From the NCBI GenBank assembly GCA_946811185.2, contig OX328109.1, positions 12,808,255 through 12,872,254 of the forward strand: DNA of 64,000 nucleotides, given 5' to 3'. The notes under the pieces were generated by a model. The model was given only the letters and a program-made list of their open reading frames with translations, was not told the origin of the DNA and did not search any database. The DNA is from Hippopus hippopus. Its lineage: Eukaryota; Mollusca; Bivalvia; Cardiida; Cardiidae. The translations under genes and the position numbers were made by a program. Positions 10,985-22,617 of this stretch are shown here, piece by piece (position 1 is the stretch's first letter; each line of letters begins with the position of its first letter).

Positions 10985-11493
10985 TCTTTATTAGCCTATG
11001 TAAAAGTTGTGTCTTGTGGGGCGGATTTTGACCCAAGGGCTATAATTTGAAGAATTTTGGTAGAGCTCAACTAGATAAATATACATGCAAAATTTGGTAG
11101 TCCTACCCATATTATTACGAATGAGAAGATTTTTAAAGTTTCTTGATATAAGCCCATGTGAAACTTGTGACTCCGTGCTCTTGGTAGAAGCATGAATAGG
11201 TGCCACGATATAACTAAAATAATGTTGAAAACTACGTTACACACAATACAATCAATCAATATTTTTCAGTTATGTTGCCATGGCAACCAGAGTTTTTACT
11301 ACAATCAAACTTTTTGAAGATATTCTGAATAGGACCATGGCAGGATCATTTCTGAGAAGTTTCATCAGAACTGGGTGGTTAGTTTGAAAGATGTTTGAAA
11401 TGAAAGTTATAGCACATACGCACGGACGGACTGACACAGAATGGACACCGCGCCATGACGTAAGTTTGCTGGCCTTTTGCCAGTGGAGCTAAA
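10985..11493 (+). mobile_element. Tandem-core element, GGCCAGTGGAG type, 5-prime truncated
   Basis: Contains GGCTATAATTTGAAGAATTT, GCCATGGCAACCAGAGTTTT, a CGCACGGACGGACTGAC tail and the terminal hairpin CTGGCCTTTTGCCAG followed by TGGAGCTAAAAA. Its head abuts the SINE at 10980. Confidence 0.75.
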
Positions 11494-11601
11494 AACTATG
11501 ACAAGATAACTTTATGAAAATATTTTATTAACATGAAATAAATCATCTAAATATACATGTATATTAAATTCTGTTCCAACATAAATATTCAACACTGAAC
11601 A

Positions 11602-12110
11602 GAACCCTTTACCACAGAATCACACAGTGACATAATTTTCCCAAAACATTTCTTTGAAAACAGAAAAGCTAAAAAATGTATCCTTACTATTTAAAAACCT
11701 AACCACAATACTCTGGTCTAGTCCAAATTCAAAGTAATTACAGACAACAAACAAAATGTGGATCAAACAGTTGAAACAGTCTTTGACAGAGTAGAAAACA
11801 TTGTGGGAAAAGGACAAACTTCTGGTAACCTGCATTTTTTCCTTTACCCACAGTGTTCTCAAGGTCCTTAAAGCTCTGGACTGTGTGGTTGACCCTTTAT
11901 CACACAACCCCAATATTTTTTTACCTTGAGAAAGAAGGCTTTTGAAAGCATTGTGAGAAAAAGAGAAAATGCATGATATTGGGATTTTCTCCTTTTCTCA
12001 TGATATTTTCTACTCTATCAAGGACAAATTTCATCATTTCGGCCACCTTTGATATGTCGTCTGCTTTCAATTTGAATCGGTCTAAAATTTTGTTGTTTGG
12101 TAACAAGTAA
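11602..12110. mobile_element. Cluster of two to three P-family MITEs
   Basis: A partial left end at 11602 (GAACCCTTTACCACAG), a copy in reverse orientation about 11690-11893, and a forward copy 11891-12110 beginning GACCCTTTATCACACAAC and ending GTTTGGTAACAAGTAA. Junctions are shared, as if copies inserted into one another's ends. Confidence 0.75.
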
Positions 12111-12224
12111 AGATATCACCAAGCCTATGTGAGACTGTTTCTTACTACGAAGTCTACACTACACAGAAAGAAAAAAACCAGAACTGTGGCAAATTTCTGT
12201 TTTTGCTAGATATTCTCCAAACAA

Positions 12225-12292
12225 TACCAAGTAGATACAAGATGAGACTACATATTCTGTGCAGTGTGATCCTGATCTACACTCATCTAATG
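12225..12292. repeat. K-family hairpin
   Basis: CAAGATGAGACTACATATTC with partner GTGCAGTGTGATCCTGATCT. Arms diverged. Confidence 0.6.
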
Positions 12293-12361
12293 ATTTTAAA
12301 AGGACTGAACAAATGTTGCATTTTGACGGCTGTAGTGACCTGTATATCTCACAGCATAGCA

Positions 12362-12422
12362 GAAAGTGTGGATCAAAGATCAGACTGTATATTTTGTACA
12401 ATGTGATCTTGAGCTACCCTAA
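12362..12422. repeat. K-family hairpin
   Basis: GTGTGGATCAAAGATCAGAC and its partner CAATGTGATCTTGAGCTACC. The second of two adjacent hairpins. Confidence 0.6.
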
Positions 12423-12488
12423 TCTAAGGATGCCCTTTGCTTACCAACTGTTGGAACTTACAACATCTGCCAGGAACTTGGTAAGACA

Positions 12489-12719
12489 TTGAACCCTTTA
12501 CCACACAATCTCGGGACTTAACGACCCTGACAAAGAAAGCTTTTGAAAACATTGTGGAAAAAGGAGAAAATGCTGGTTTACCAGCATTTTCTCCTTTTGC
12601 CACAATGTTTTCTTCCCTATCAAAGACAAGCGCTATCATTTCAGCCACATTTTAATTGTAATCTGCCAATGCTTGCGAATTGGACCAGTCTAAAATGTTC
12701 ATATTTGGTAAAAGGTTAA
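12489..12719 (+). mobile_element. P-family MITE
   Basis: TTGAACCCTTTACCACAC start and GGTAAAAGGTTAA end. Palindrome 12545-12612 with loop GGTTTACC. Confidence 0.9.
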
Positions 12720-12904
12720 AAATACTGATTTATAAAAAGAGTTTTGTGACAGCGACAGCAAAACAGTTCCATGTAAAGAATTAAGGAAAAACACGTAACA
12801 AAATAGTGACATGAAAATGATACATTTGCCAACCAAGAAGAATAAACTGCCGTAACTCATATAGCGCTATGCACTATTGACCATCAGAGCACCTTTCACA
12901 ACTT

Positions 12905-12985
12905 TAGTTACCTTAGCAACCAGTGTGGATTAAGATCAGACTGCACAAAATGTGCAGTCTGATCTTTGATCTACACTGTCTGCTT
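12905..12985. repeat. K-family hairpin, well kept
   Basis: AGATCAGACTGCACAAAATG then TGCAGTCTGATCTTTGATCT. The arms pair over about 20 bp with a tiny loop. Confidence 0.75.
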
Positions 12986-13110
12986 TGACCGTGACAATGA
13001 ATATAAAAGCAACCATGTAATTGCAATTACTTGGGTCTTACTTCTAGACATAAGAAAGTTGGGTTTATTGACGCTCTGAAGGTTGAGGTCACTTTTGCAA
13101 ACAATGAAGA

Positions 13111-13260
13111 TTTACCCTTTACCAAACAGTCACGAGTTTTAATCACCTGGATAATCACCCTGTAATCGGCGTTTTCTCCTTTTCCCATAATATTTTCTAC
13201 CTTCAAAACCCATTTGTAAAATACTGACAAAAACATTCTTGAAATGGCAGCATTTTGGGG
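13111..13260 (+). mobile_element. P-family MITE fragment
   Basis: TTTACCCTTTACCAAACAG, then GCGTTTTCTCCTTTTCCCAT and decayed right arm. Confidence 0.6.
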
Positions 13261-13296
13261 TTTTTTGCCTGATCACTTTGATTCATCTACCTCTCT

Positions 13297-13523
13297 TATA
13301 CCTTTACCACACAATCCCAAATTTTAACGACACTGAGGAAGGAGGCTTTTGAAAACATTGTGGGAAAAGGAGAAAATGCTGGTAACCAGCATTTTCTCCT
13401 TTCCCACGATGTTTTCTTACCTTTCAGAAATAAATCCAATCATTTGAGTTATATTTCATTTATTGTCTGTAAATGCTTTCAATTTGGACCAGTCTAATAT
13501 ATTGTTTTGTGGCAAAGAGTTGA
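13297..13523 (+). mobile_element. P-family MITE
   Basis: TATACCTTTACCACACAATC start. The near-perfect palindrome 13348-13412 contains GGTAACC at its centre. Ends GGCAAAGAGTTGA. Confidence 0.88.
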
Positions 13524-13564
13524 GTCAACCCTCAGCGTTCCTGTCATGACTGTGGTTTTTTATA

Positions 13565-13640
13565 TAGGCAAAGTAGATTAAGATCATACTTGACAAATGA
13601 TGAAGTCTGATCCTGGATCTTCCCTGTCTACTATGCAGAG
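13565..13640. repeat. K-family hairpin
   Basis: AGTAGATTAAGATCATACTT with partner AAGTCTGATCCTGGATCTTC. Confidence 0.55.
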
Positions 13641-13734
13641 AAATTAAAAACTCAATGTGTCCTCATGTTTGCAATTATTTAGGTCCTTTTTCCACCTAGA
13701 GAATGGCCATTTTATTTTTTTGGCACTATGAGGC

Positions 13735-13963
13735 GTCACTCTTTCCCACACGACAAAATTTAAGACTCAGGAAAATCGATAGCTTTTGCAGACGACATTA
13801 TCATATAGCTAAAACTCAGAAATTCTTCTCTGGAAGGCTAGAAAACATTGTGGGAAAAAGAGAAAATGCTGCATACCAGTATTTTCTACTTTTCCTACAA
13901 TGTTTTCAAAAGGTTTTTTACTCCGGTTCGTTAAAAGTCAGAATTGTGTGGTAAGGGTTTACT
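13735..13963 (-). mobile_element. P-family MITE
   Basis: CACTCTTTCCCACACGACAA start and GTGGTAAGGGTTTACTAA end. Palindrome imperfect at the centre (GCTGCATACCAGT). Confidence 0.8.
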
Positions 13964-13974
13964 AATTATCAAAG

Positions 13975-14354
13975 TTAACGTCAACATTTCAGCCTTGTAA
14001 AAATCGGAAGCATTTGCAGACAACAAAACAAAATTCAACATGACTCAAAAATTTAAATTTCTTTTTGAAAGAGTAGAAAACATTGTTGGAAAAGAAAAAA
14101 ATGCTGGTTAGCAGCATGGTGACCACAGGGTTTTCCCTGAACTTTCTCATATGGGGGTCATTTGACCCCCTTCAAAAGAATAACAAAAGATGAACATTCA
14201 AATTTTGGAGGATATTTGGAAAATCTGGGGGTTAAATTCAAAGAAATATGGGGTCAAGGAAAACCATATTACCAGCATCTCCTCCTACCCACAATGATTT
14301 CACGAGTCATCCTCCTCAAGTTTGTTACAACTTCTGACTGTTTGGTAATAGTCT
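13975..14354 (-). mobile_element. P-family MITE split by a CAGGG-type fragment
   Basis: The left arm (GGAAGCATTTGCAGACAACA, GTAGAAAACATTGTTGGAAA) is interrupted at about 14118. The right arm resumes at 14270 (ACCAGCATCTCCTCC) and ends at 14354. Confidence 0.65.
14122..14268. mobile_element. Short CAGGGTTTTCC-ended element
   Basis: Starts ACAGGGTTTTCCCTGAAC and ends CAAGGAAAACCAT, with GGGGGTCATTTGACCCCC inside. Same end sequence as the larger element at 29253-29940. Nested in a P copy. Confidence 0.5.
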
Positions 14355-14553
14355 AACCCTGTCTTAATGACCCTGAGATAGATGGCATTTGAAAACATTG
14401 CAGTAAAAGAAGAAAATGCAGGTAACCAGCATTTTTTGTCAGTGTTTTCCATCTTTTCAATGACAAATTCCATCCAATGATACATATCTTATTTGTCATC
14501 TGCAAATTCTTTCAAGTTCGTCAAGTCTAAAATTTTGTTTGGTAAAAAGTTAA
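14352..14553 (+). mobile_element. P-family MITE, shares its end with the next copy
   Basis: Left end degenerate (TCTAACCCTGTC). Right end GTTTGGTAAAAAGTTAA, whose TTAA (14550-14553) is also the left TTAA of the following copy. Confidence 0.75.
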
Positions 14554-14778
14554 CCCTTTACCAAACAATCCCAGGTTTTCATGACCCTGAGATAAAAGCC
14601 TTTTGAAAACATTGTGGGAAAAGGAGAAAATGCTGATAACCATCATTTTCTCCTTTTCCCACAATGTTTTCTACCCTTCCCAACCCAAATTTCAACTTTT
14701 GAGTCACATTAATTTTGTCGTCTGCAAATGCTTTCAATTTGGACTAGTCTAAAATTATGTTGTTTGGTAAAGAGTTAA
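14550..14778 (+). mobile_element. P-family MITE, intact
   Basis: TTAACCCTTTACCAAACAAT to GTTTGGTAAAGAGTTAA, 229 bp. Strong palindrome 14602-14672 with centre GCTGATAACCATC. A good reference copy for the family. Confidence 0.93.
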
Positions 14779-15125
14779 TGGAGTTGTAAATGGCACATAA
14801 TATTATGACTGAACTCCCTTACAAAAACAAGGTACATGTAATAGTTCATCAACCATGATGAAAACTGCAGGTGCTGGTGTTCCCATGGAAAGCTACCGTT
14901 AAAATTTCAGCCACATCAGCTGAAAACTGTGTTGGAGGAAGACACAAGACTGTGCACAGACATACAGATAGATGGACAACCAGATATGCAGTATTTTGTA
15001 TTACCATCCCCATCAGCATCGCTGTGGGTGGTATATTATGATTTATGAATACGTATACTATGGGTAAATATTGCAGTACTTTTAAACCCATCTTTTCTCA
15101 AGAAGGTTACCCTGAAATGAAGTAA

Positions 15126-15567
15126 TACTTTACCAAACAATCCAGTGTTTTAACAACCCTGAGGTAGAAGGTCTTTGAAAACAATTTGGGAAATGTAGAA
15201 AAACTTGAGGCCAGCATTTTCCTTTTCCCACAATGTTTTCTACACTTTTAAACAACAAACCTTAGACTCCTCCAAATTCTGCACATCTACAGACAAAAAA
15301 ATTCAAAATTAATAAAAATGTGTTAAATTTCTATGACAGACAGAGTAGAAAAAAATGTGGGAATAGGAGAAAATGCAGGTTACCAGCATTTCCTCCTTTT
15401 CCCATAATGTTTTCCAAAGCAATGCTGCTCAGGGTTGCTAAAACTCGGAATTGTGTTGTACAGGGTTCAAAATAAAAAATTTATCAATTTAGCCATTCTT
15501 AACATGTCGTCTGCCAATGCTTTTAATTTGGGTAAGTCTAAAATTGTGTTGTCTGGTGAAGAGTTAA
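15126..15567. mobile_element. Three joined P-family fragments
   Basis: Forward copy from 15126 (ACTTTACCAAACAATCC) through its palindrome to about 15256. Reverse copy to 15472 (palindrome near 15370-15410). Then a right-end piece finishing GTCTGGTGAAGAGTTAA at 15567. Confidence 0.7.
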
Positions 15568-15569
15568 TC

Positions 15570-16190
15570 AAAATAAATTCCAACATGACACGTGAATTTG
15601 GCTCTATAAATATAGTGCAGTACAAGTGTGGTAAAATCAAAGTCATCTACAGTAAGTCACCTGTGGCTGTTCCATGTCTCCACCCTCTGATATCTTATCA
15701 AGGAAAGTCACTTGACGTTAACAAATTGTCCGCTACACAACCAAGGAGGACAGAAATACTCAGGGATTTACAGATATTTACTGTTTTTGATAAAATTTGA
15801 CATTGATGCAACTATTTAAAATGTTACCAGCAAAATATGTTTAAATCATGAGCCAGTTCATGTTGAAGATTAACATCAAAATTGGCTGGTGTTGCATTGG
15901 AAATAGGATTTGAAGTGGGTGGGGTAATATTCAGCATTTGAAGTGACTGAGACTCTAATGCTTGATGATACATTAATTCTTCTTTGTCGTTTGCAATGCA
16001 GAAAATAAAATAGTATAACTGTGCAAGATTTATTGAATGTCGTCATATCTATCGACTGGCAAGTAGGGTTTTATTTTGTTTAGTAACTGGAACAGCCATG
16101 GTTTATTCAAGGGAATTAATCAACATCCGCTCTGTATACTAAATATGAACTTGTTTTCCTTTGATCAAGAGTTGGTCATATCAGAATCAA
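15570..16190. other. Stretch without recognised gene or repeat
   Basis: The tail of a 121-codon open frame (15435-15800) runs through here, but its first third is MITE sequence and the remainder shows no recognisable domain. Confidence 0.4.
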
Positions 16191-16354
16191 AATAATCTTC
16201 TATCGTGGTTTATCGTTCAATAAACCACAATAGTGAGTTATGAGGCTCACTGAAGAAACCACTCGGTCTATCACCCTCTTAGTTTATTTACAGTGCCTCA
16301 TAACTCACAATTGTGGTTTATTGAACGATAAACCATGATAGAAAGAAGATTATT
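16191..16354. repeat. Fold-back repeat, arms about 58 bp
   Basis: Left arm 16191-16246 (AATAATCTTCTATCGTGGTT, TATCGTTCAATAAACCACAA, GTGAGTTATGAGGC) pairs with 16295-16354 over nearly its full length. The loop is about 48 bp. A third partial arm (AACAATAAACCACAAC) follows at 16370. Not related to the other families here. Confidence 0.8.
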
Positions 16355-16464
16355 TCGATTTCGATTATAGAACAATAAACCACAACATAAGAAGAGTATT
16401 TCTTAAATAATCAAGTGAATGCTCCAACACTAACAAAATATTACAAATGAGCTAGGTTCTGTAA

Positions 16465-16718
16465 AAAAAGAGGATTTAATGCATCTGCAGAAGTATCAAT
16501 CCAGGTCAGCCTGCGCAGTCCAGCTGACCCAAGTCAAATGATTTTGCTGTCAGTTAATTTACTACATCTCCAGTCTACGACCTGTCTATCTCATGAATCA
16601 ATCGGTTATGAGACAAAATGGATTTTATGGATCAATGTTTACATGATGACTTGCTTGGTATAATGTATCACAAAGATACACTGAACCTCCCCTTTTGCCA
16701 GAGCATGGCTCGATTGTA
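16465..16718 (+). mobile_element. J-family MITE, degenerate
   Basis: Contains AGGATTTAATGCATCTGCAG, CAGGTCAGCCTGCGCAGTCC and the right end CCCCTTTTGCCAGAGCATGG. The inner hairpin has lost part of one arm. Confidence 0.7.
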
Positions 16719-16719
16719 A

Positions 16720-17320
16720 GAACAACACACCTGACATAGATTAATATTATGAATTCAAGTGTATCACACAATGCTACTTTATTAACATCAACATTAACAC
16801 TGAGTATGTAGCTTGCTTTTTTAACAATCCAATTGCTGAATTTTTCAAATTTTCCAGGATCTATTGCATGTAAACAAAACCAAAACTAAAACTTGTTTTT
16901 CTACAAAAAAAACAGATGTCTCCCCACTTTTTGGTGTCAGAAGGATTAATAATCCATGATAAAGTTAATAACATTTTCTCCCAGATTTCTATTGCAGACA
17001 CGAAATTGTATGTAAAATGAGTACGGGAAATAATCAAAGGGAAATAACTCGAAAAATATACAAGCCAGAGTTATCATTCTTGTGTATGACACTTCGTCTC
17101 ATGGTGCTTTACAAATGTGTGAAGTTTTATCAAAATATCTTAAAAGGTTTTCGAGCGGACACCATTTGTGATAGACAGACAGACGGACAGACGGACGCAA
17201 GGGGAAAAACAATATATCTCCTGACCCTGAAGGGGGGGAGACATAATGACAAAAATTACAAGTGTAAAAACAGACAAAAAAACCACAGATAAAAAATATA
17301 CAAGTTCAACCACAGCACTA
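16720..17320. other. Unassigned stretch with a tandem-core tail
   Basis: Mostly unrecognised. At 17155-17245 lies GACAGACAGACGGACAGACG-type tail and CTGAAGGGGGGGAGACATAA, the kind of sequence that ends tandem-core elements, without a hairpin terminus. Confidence 0.4.
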
Positions 17321-17324
17321 TCTA

Positions 17325-17640
17325 CTACCTAAGATAAATAGGATCTAGCGTAAGTTGGTATTTGAGATAGAATTTTATTTGAATAGTGTGTCTTTGCCAC
17401 ACAATCCCGAGTTTTAACCACCCTGAGGAAGAAGCTTTTGAAAACATTATGGTAAAAGGAGAAAATGCTGGTAACCAGCATTTTCTCCATTTCAAACAAT
17501 ATTTTCTACCCTTTCCCAGACAACTTTTTCCTTTCAAGATACATTTAATTTGTTGCCTTCAAACGCTTTCAATTTGGACAAGTCCAAAATTTTGTTGTTT
17601 TGTAAAGGGTTAAGTGAGCCCTTGATGAGCTCAAACCTTT
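17325..17640. mobile_element. L-family fold-back disrupted by a P MITE
   Basis: CTACCTAAGATAAATAGGAT at left and GTGAGCCCTTGATGAGCTC at right are L sequence (compare 22620-23040). The P copy fills the middle; part of the left L arm is lost. Confidence 0.6.
17389..17613 (+). mobile_element. P-family MITE inside an L element
   Basis: TCTTTGCCACACAATCCCGA start; ends TTGTAAAGGGTTAA. Palindrome 17440-17510 (GGTAACC centre). Confidence 0.85.
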
Positions 17641-18236
17641 TTTTCTTTATTAGTTTTATTAAAGTCTTATCTCCAATGACTGCTAGATTTTTTTTTATCA
17701 CATAAATTTATCTAAAAAAATTACTTGAAAATTCATTAGATCTTCATGAGAAACCTGCATACTCATGACTGACAACTTACTGCTATGACATGAGTATTTT
17801 AAGTGGAATTAACATAGTTCCAAAGATGACATATAGTTACTGGAACTTCAATTTGAAAAATAAAATAAACCTAAGTTTTACCAAAATTATCAATTTCCAA
17901 ACTGAATTGACCAGGCTATTCGTGTCGGACGTTGATTTTGCAAAACCTGACAAGAATACAATTCATTTAAAAAATTGTCACATGATGCTCCAGTGACGTT
18001 AAAAACCTTATCTCAAACATGATTGTGTTAAATAGAAAAATTCTAATGGCAATATCACATTGAAAACAATGGAGGTTGTGTAACAAATATTAATATTATG
18101 AGTTCAAGCATATCATGAATTGCTACTTTATCAACATTAATATTTAGTGTGAAGTTTAACTTGGGACCTACCACCTTGCTGCATTTTTTTCAAATTTTCA
18201 AGGATCTATTGCATGAAGACAAAACAATGACAAAAC
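17614..18236. other. Stretch without recognised gene
   Basis: AT-rich. AACATCAACATTAACACTGA-like and TTTTCAAGGATCTATTGCAT strings also occur near 16780-16870, so 18060-18230 and 16730-16890 are an old direct duplication. No coding evidence. Confidence 0.45.
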
Positions 18237-21146
18237 AAGAGGGCCATGATGGCCCTGTATCGCTCCACTGGCTATTGCACAGTGGTGATCATCTAGGCTG
18301 ATGTCTCCCAAGAAGAGGCCCTTCTCCAGCATTGGTGAAGTGTAACTATCTTATTATCCCATATTTTATCTGTCATGTAATTGACAATGAAATACCCCTC
18401 TATTTGTGGAAATCAATTCCAAATATTTCAAATGAAATCTCACAAAAAAGTTTGCAATATTTTATACTTTTCTTTTATTTAATGTTCGACACAAAGAATC
18501 ATTCACCAATGGCACTCACCCGGTACAGATTAACATATTTGAGATGGCCCTTTATACACTTACAGAAATAATAAATATAAATATGTTCTATATTGGTAAA
18601 GCAATAATGGTGTAGGGCTACTCTATGGGTACGTAATAATAAATAGATTAACCCTTTACCACACAATCCTGACTTTTAACGACTCAGAAAGCGAAAGCTT
18701 TTGAAAACGTTGTGGGAAATGGAGAAAATGCTGGTAACTTGCATTTTCTCCTTTTCTCACAATGTTTTCTACCCTATCAAAGACAAAGCTTCATTTCAGG
18801 TACATGGAATTTGTTGTCTGCAAATGCTTTCAATTCAGTTCAGTCCAAAAGTTAATTGTTTGGTATAGAGTTAACATATGAATATGGTAAGTTTTCTTGT
18901 TTTGGCAGCTTCAGTTCAAGGTTTGCATCATAGCCTTGGTCAGGCTGTCATCACCAGATTGTGCCAGACAACCATCCGTCCTAAGTTGGTCAGTTTAATG
19001 TATCATCATAGACTTGAGCAGTACATTCTTCTAGATAAAAAAAAATGTGGTTATGTCTCATTTTCAATACATTCTATCAAAAAAAGGATACACAAAGGTT
19101 ATACAACATTAATGAGTAACAACATTTACACATTTTCCCATCATAGAGCTCTCGACCTTTGACCACCAGATTAACATAAAAGATACTTGTATGTGGGCTG
19201 ATAATGGCCCCCATCCTGTATTGATTTTCAAAATTGCAGGTTGGCCATTAGATGAAATATTCAAGACATCATCATGACATCATGGCAATACAAGATGCAA
19301 TAATAAACTCTGAAAAGAACTAACCAAAGGATGATTTGTTTTCAATAACACTCTTTTCGATGTGGAGATATTCACAATTTACTTCAGACTATAAATTATA
19401 ATGTACTGGAACAGCAATGTTTTGAGTGCATTTATATTTGCATGGACAGAACAAGAGTTATTTCCTTTTATCAGTATATAAACTTAAATCATATAACCAG
19501 TTATAATCTTTAATAAAGCCAAGCCCACAGCAGCCACGTCCATTGCCAGATCAAATTTTTAGCAAAGAATCTGAAATATGTAAAGCTTAGTACCATGCAT
19601 ATGCCAATTTATAGTGAATTCCAAATTATGCTTCTGGAAAAGATTTTTAGACGTTTTTCAATACTTTTCAGTTTTGTAACCATAGCAACAATAGCTTTTA
19701 ACAGATGTTAATTCTTTGAAGACATTCTGAAGAACATCATAGCAAGATGATATCTGTAAAGTTCCGTCAAAATTGGAAGAGTGGTTTCAATAGATTTCAC
19801 TACATAAGCCCATGTAAAATTTCTGACCCCTGGGGTGGGGTCAAATTCGACCTTAGTGCTATAATTTGGGTACTCTTGGTAGAGGACCACCAAGTAAAGC
19901 CACACAAAAAATTTGGTAGTCTAACATCTGACCCCTGGGGTGGGGTCAAATTCGACCATAGTGCTATAATTTGGGTACTCTTGGTAGAGGACCACCAAAT
20001 AAAGCCACACACAAAATTTGGTAGCCCCAGGCCTAATGACTCAGTACACGGAGATTTCTTAAGTTATGTTCACAAACATTTTAAAAAGGGTCATCCAAGA
20101 AACATTTCTGTGAAATTATTTCAAAATCTGACCAGCAGTTTCAGAGAAGAAGAATTTTTAAGAATTTCTTCATTTCCCTATAGTGCTAGTAGCCCCCATT
20201 CACCAGAGCTGTGTTTCTTGACAGATCAAAATTTCACAAACAATTTTTGGAAAGGGTCATTCAAGGAACATCTCTGTGAAAATATTTCAAATTCTGACCA
20301 GTCGTTTCAGAGAAGAAGAATTTTTAAGAATTTCTAAATTTCCATATAGTGCAAGTAGCCCCCATTCACCAGAGCCACATTTTTTGACGGATCAAAATTT
20401 TACGAACAATTTTTGAAAAAGGTCACCCAAGCAACAATCCTGTGAAATTATTTCAAAATCTGACCTGCTGTTTCAGAGAAGAAGATTTTTAAAGAATTCC
20501 TTCATTTCTGTATAGTGCAAGAAGCCCCCATTCACCAGAGCCACGTTTTTTGACGGATCAAAATTTTACGAACACTTTTTGAAAAGGGTCACCCAAGGAA
20601 CAATCCTGTGAAATTATTTCGAAATCTGACCAGCGGTTTCAGAGAAGAAGAATTTTGAAGAATTCCTTCATTTCTATATGGTGCAAGAAGCCCCCATTCA
20701 CCAGAGCCACATTTTTTGACGGATCAAAATTTTACGAACAATTTTTAAAAAGGGTCACCCAAGGAGCATATCTGTGAAATTATTTCAAAATCTGACCTGT
20801 GGTTTCAGAGGAGAAGATTTTTAAAGAATTCCCTAAAAAATTCCATTTGGTTGCAATGGCAACTAGAGTTTTTGATGGAATCAAATTCTGTGAACAGTTT
20901 TTAAAGAGGACCTTCCAAGGAACATTCCAGCCAAGTTTGGTCCAAATCCGCCCAGTGGTTTAGGAGGAGTTGATGTTTAAAGAATTGTTGACGACACACG
21001 ACGCACGACGGACACCAGGTGATCCTAAAAGCTCCCCTTGAGCACGTTGTGCTCAAGTGAGCTAAAAAGTTAACATACGGATGGACGCACAACGGACAAC
21101 GGGCCATAACATAAGCCTGCTGGCCTTCGGCCAGTGGAGCTAAAAA
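18237..21146 (+). mobile_element. Large composite tandem-core element
   Basis: Head AAGAGGGCCATGATGGCCCT and ATCGCTCCACTGGC; terminus CTGGCCTTCGGCCAG and TGGAGCTAAAAA at 21146. Inside are two copies of a 128-bp unit (TGACCCCTGGGGTGGGGTCA, 19829 and 19930) and four copies of a unit of about 180 bp (CCCCCATTCACCAGAG at 20195, 20361, 20527, 20692). A second, different hairpin end lies at 21040-21066 (GAGCACGTTGTGCTC). A P MITE is inserted at 18648-18874. The 196-codon open frame at 19747-20337 is a by-product of the repeats. Confidence 0.7.
18648..18874 (+). mobile_element. P-family MITE, intact
   Basis: TTAA at both ends, 227 bp. Palindrome centre GCTGGTAACTTGC. It sits in the head half of the composite element at 18237-21146. 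Confidence 0.9.
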
Positions 21147-21269
21147 ACTTGTCTAGCACCAATCATGTATCACTGCAGCTTGATAATCAAGGGAGGTAAA
21201 TAGTAACGAACTTTATCTTTCATAAAAAGAGTTATTTCCCTTGATTAATGTTTAAATTGAAGTGACAAT

Positions 21270-22551
21270 ATTTTGAAGCCCATGTTAAACTTGCGATCCC
21301 TGGAATGAAGGCAATTTTGACCCCAGACCTACAATATGAAACTAGAATGTGTGGTTATAAACAAAAAGATTTTTTAATCTTGCCCAATAAAAAGTCATGT
21401 AAAACAAGTTTGCTGAATAAAAGGCCCTGTAAAATATGTGATCCATGACACAGGTTTATCAAGTTTTCACTATAAAAGCCAATGTAAAACTTGTGACCCC
21501 TGGTGTGGAGTCAAACTTGACCCCCAAAGTTAAAATTTGGGCCCTCTTGGTAGAGGCCCATTATATAAAGTTACATGCAAAATTTGGTAGCCCTAGGCCT
21601 AAATATGGCTATGTACAAGTAGATTATTAAAGTTTCCTTATATAAGACCATGTAGAACTTGTGACCCCTTGGGGTGGGGCTACATTTGACCCCCTGGGCT
21701 ATAATTTGGGCACCCTTGATAGAGACCCCCTAGATAAAGCTAAATGCAAAATTTGATAGCCCTAGGCCTTATAGCTAGATGCGAAAGATTTTCCTATATA
21801 AGCCCGCCCATGTAAAACATGTTTCCCCCCGGAGCGAAGTCAAATTTGACCCTCGGCTATAATTTGGACACCCTTGGTACAGGTCCACTAGATAAAGCTA
21901 CATGCCAAATTTGGTCGCCCTAGGCCCCATGGCTAGGTCAAAGAAGAATTTTAAAGTTCTCCCTATATAAGCCCATGTAAAACTTGTTATATAAGCCCAT
22001 GTAAAACTTGTTACCCCCGGGCAGGGCCTAATTTGACCCCAGGGCTATAATTTGAACAATCTTGGCAGAGGTCCACTAGATAAAGCTACATGCCAAATTT
22101 GGTAGCTCTAGGCCCTATGGCTAGGTAGAAGAGGAATTTTAAAGTTCTCCCTAAATAAGCCCATGTATAACTTGTAACCCCCGGGGCGGGGCCAATTTTG
22201 ACCCCAGGGCTATAAATTGTAGAAACTTGGTAGAGGTCCACTAGATAAAGCTACATGCCAAATTTGGTAGCCCTTGGCCTTACGGTTTCAGACAAGAAGA
22301 TTTTCAAAGATTTTCAAAATTTTTCAGTTTTGTTGCCATGGCAACCAGAGTTTTTGAAGGAATTAAATTCTTTCAAGAAATTCTGAAGAGGACCATGGCA
22401 GGATCATTTCTGTGAAGTTTCATCAAAATTGGATGGGTAGTTTCAGAGAAGAAGACGTTTTAAAAAAAAGTTAACGCACGGACGGACGGACGACGGACAA
22501 CAGGCCATGACATAAGCCCGATGGCCTTCGGCCAGTGGAGCTAAAAACTAC
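21270..22551 (+). mobile_element. Tandem-core element, GGCCAGTGGAG type
   Basis: About five diverged units of 160-180 bp, each with TATAAGCCCATGTAAAACTT, GACCCCAGGGCTATAATTTG, TAGATAAAGCTACATGC and TTTGGTAGCCCTAGGC. Then GCCATGGCAACCAGAGTTTT, an ACGGACGGACGG tail and a GGCCTTCGGCC hairpin with AGTGGAGCTAAAAA. A poly-A run (22555-22594) follows. Confidence 0.75.
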
Positions 22552-22617
22552 TAATGTAAAAAAAAAAAAAAACAACAACAAAAAAAAAAAAAACCACTGA
22601 TTAAAAAGTATGTGCAG

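Noticed and set aside
15435..15800. 121-codon plus-strand open frame
   Set aside because: First third is P MITE sequence; the rest shows no known domain and no splice signals were convincing.
19747..20337. 196-codon open frame on the plus strand
   Set aside because: It runs through tandem repeat units of the composite element, and the peptide itself repeats (WGGVKFD.SAIIWVLLVEDHQ). No domain, no splice context.
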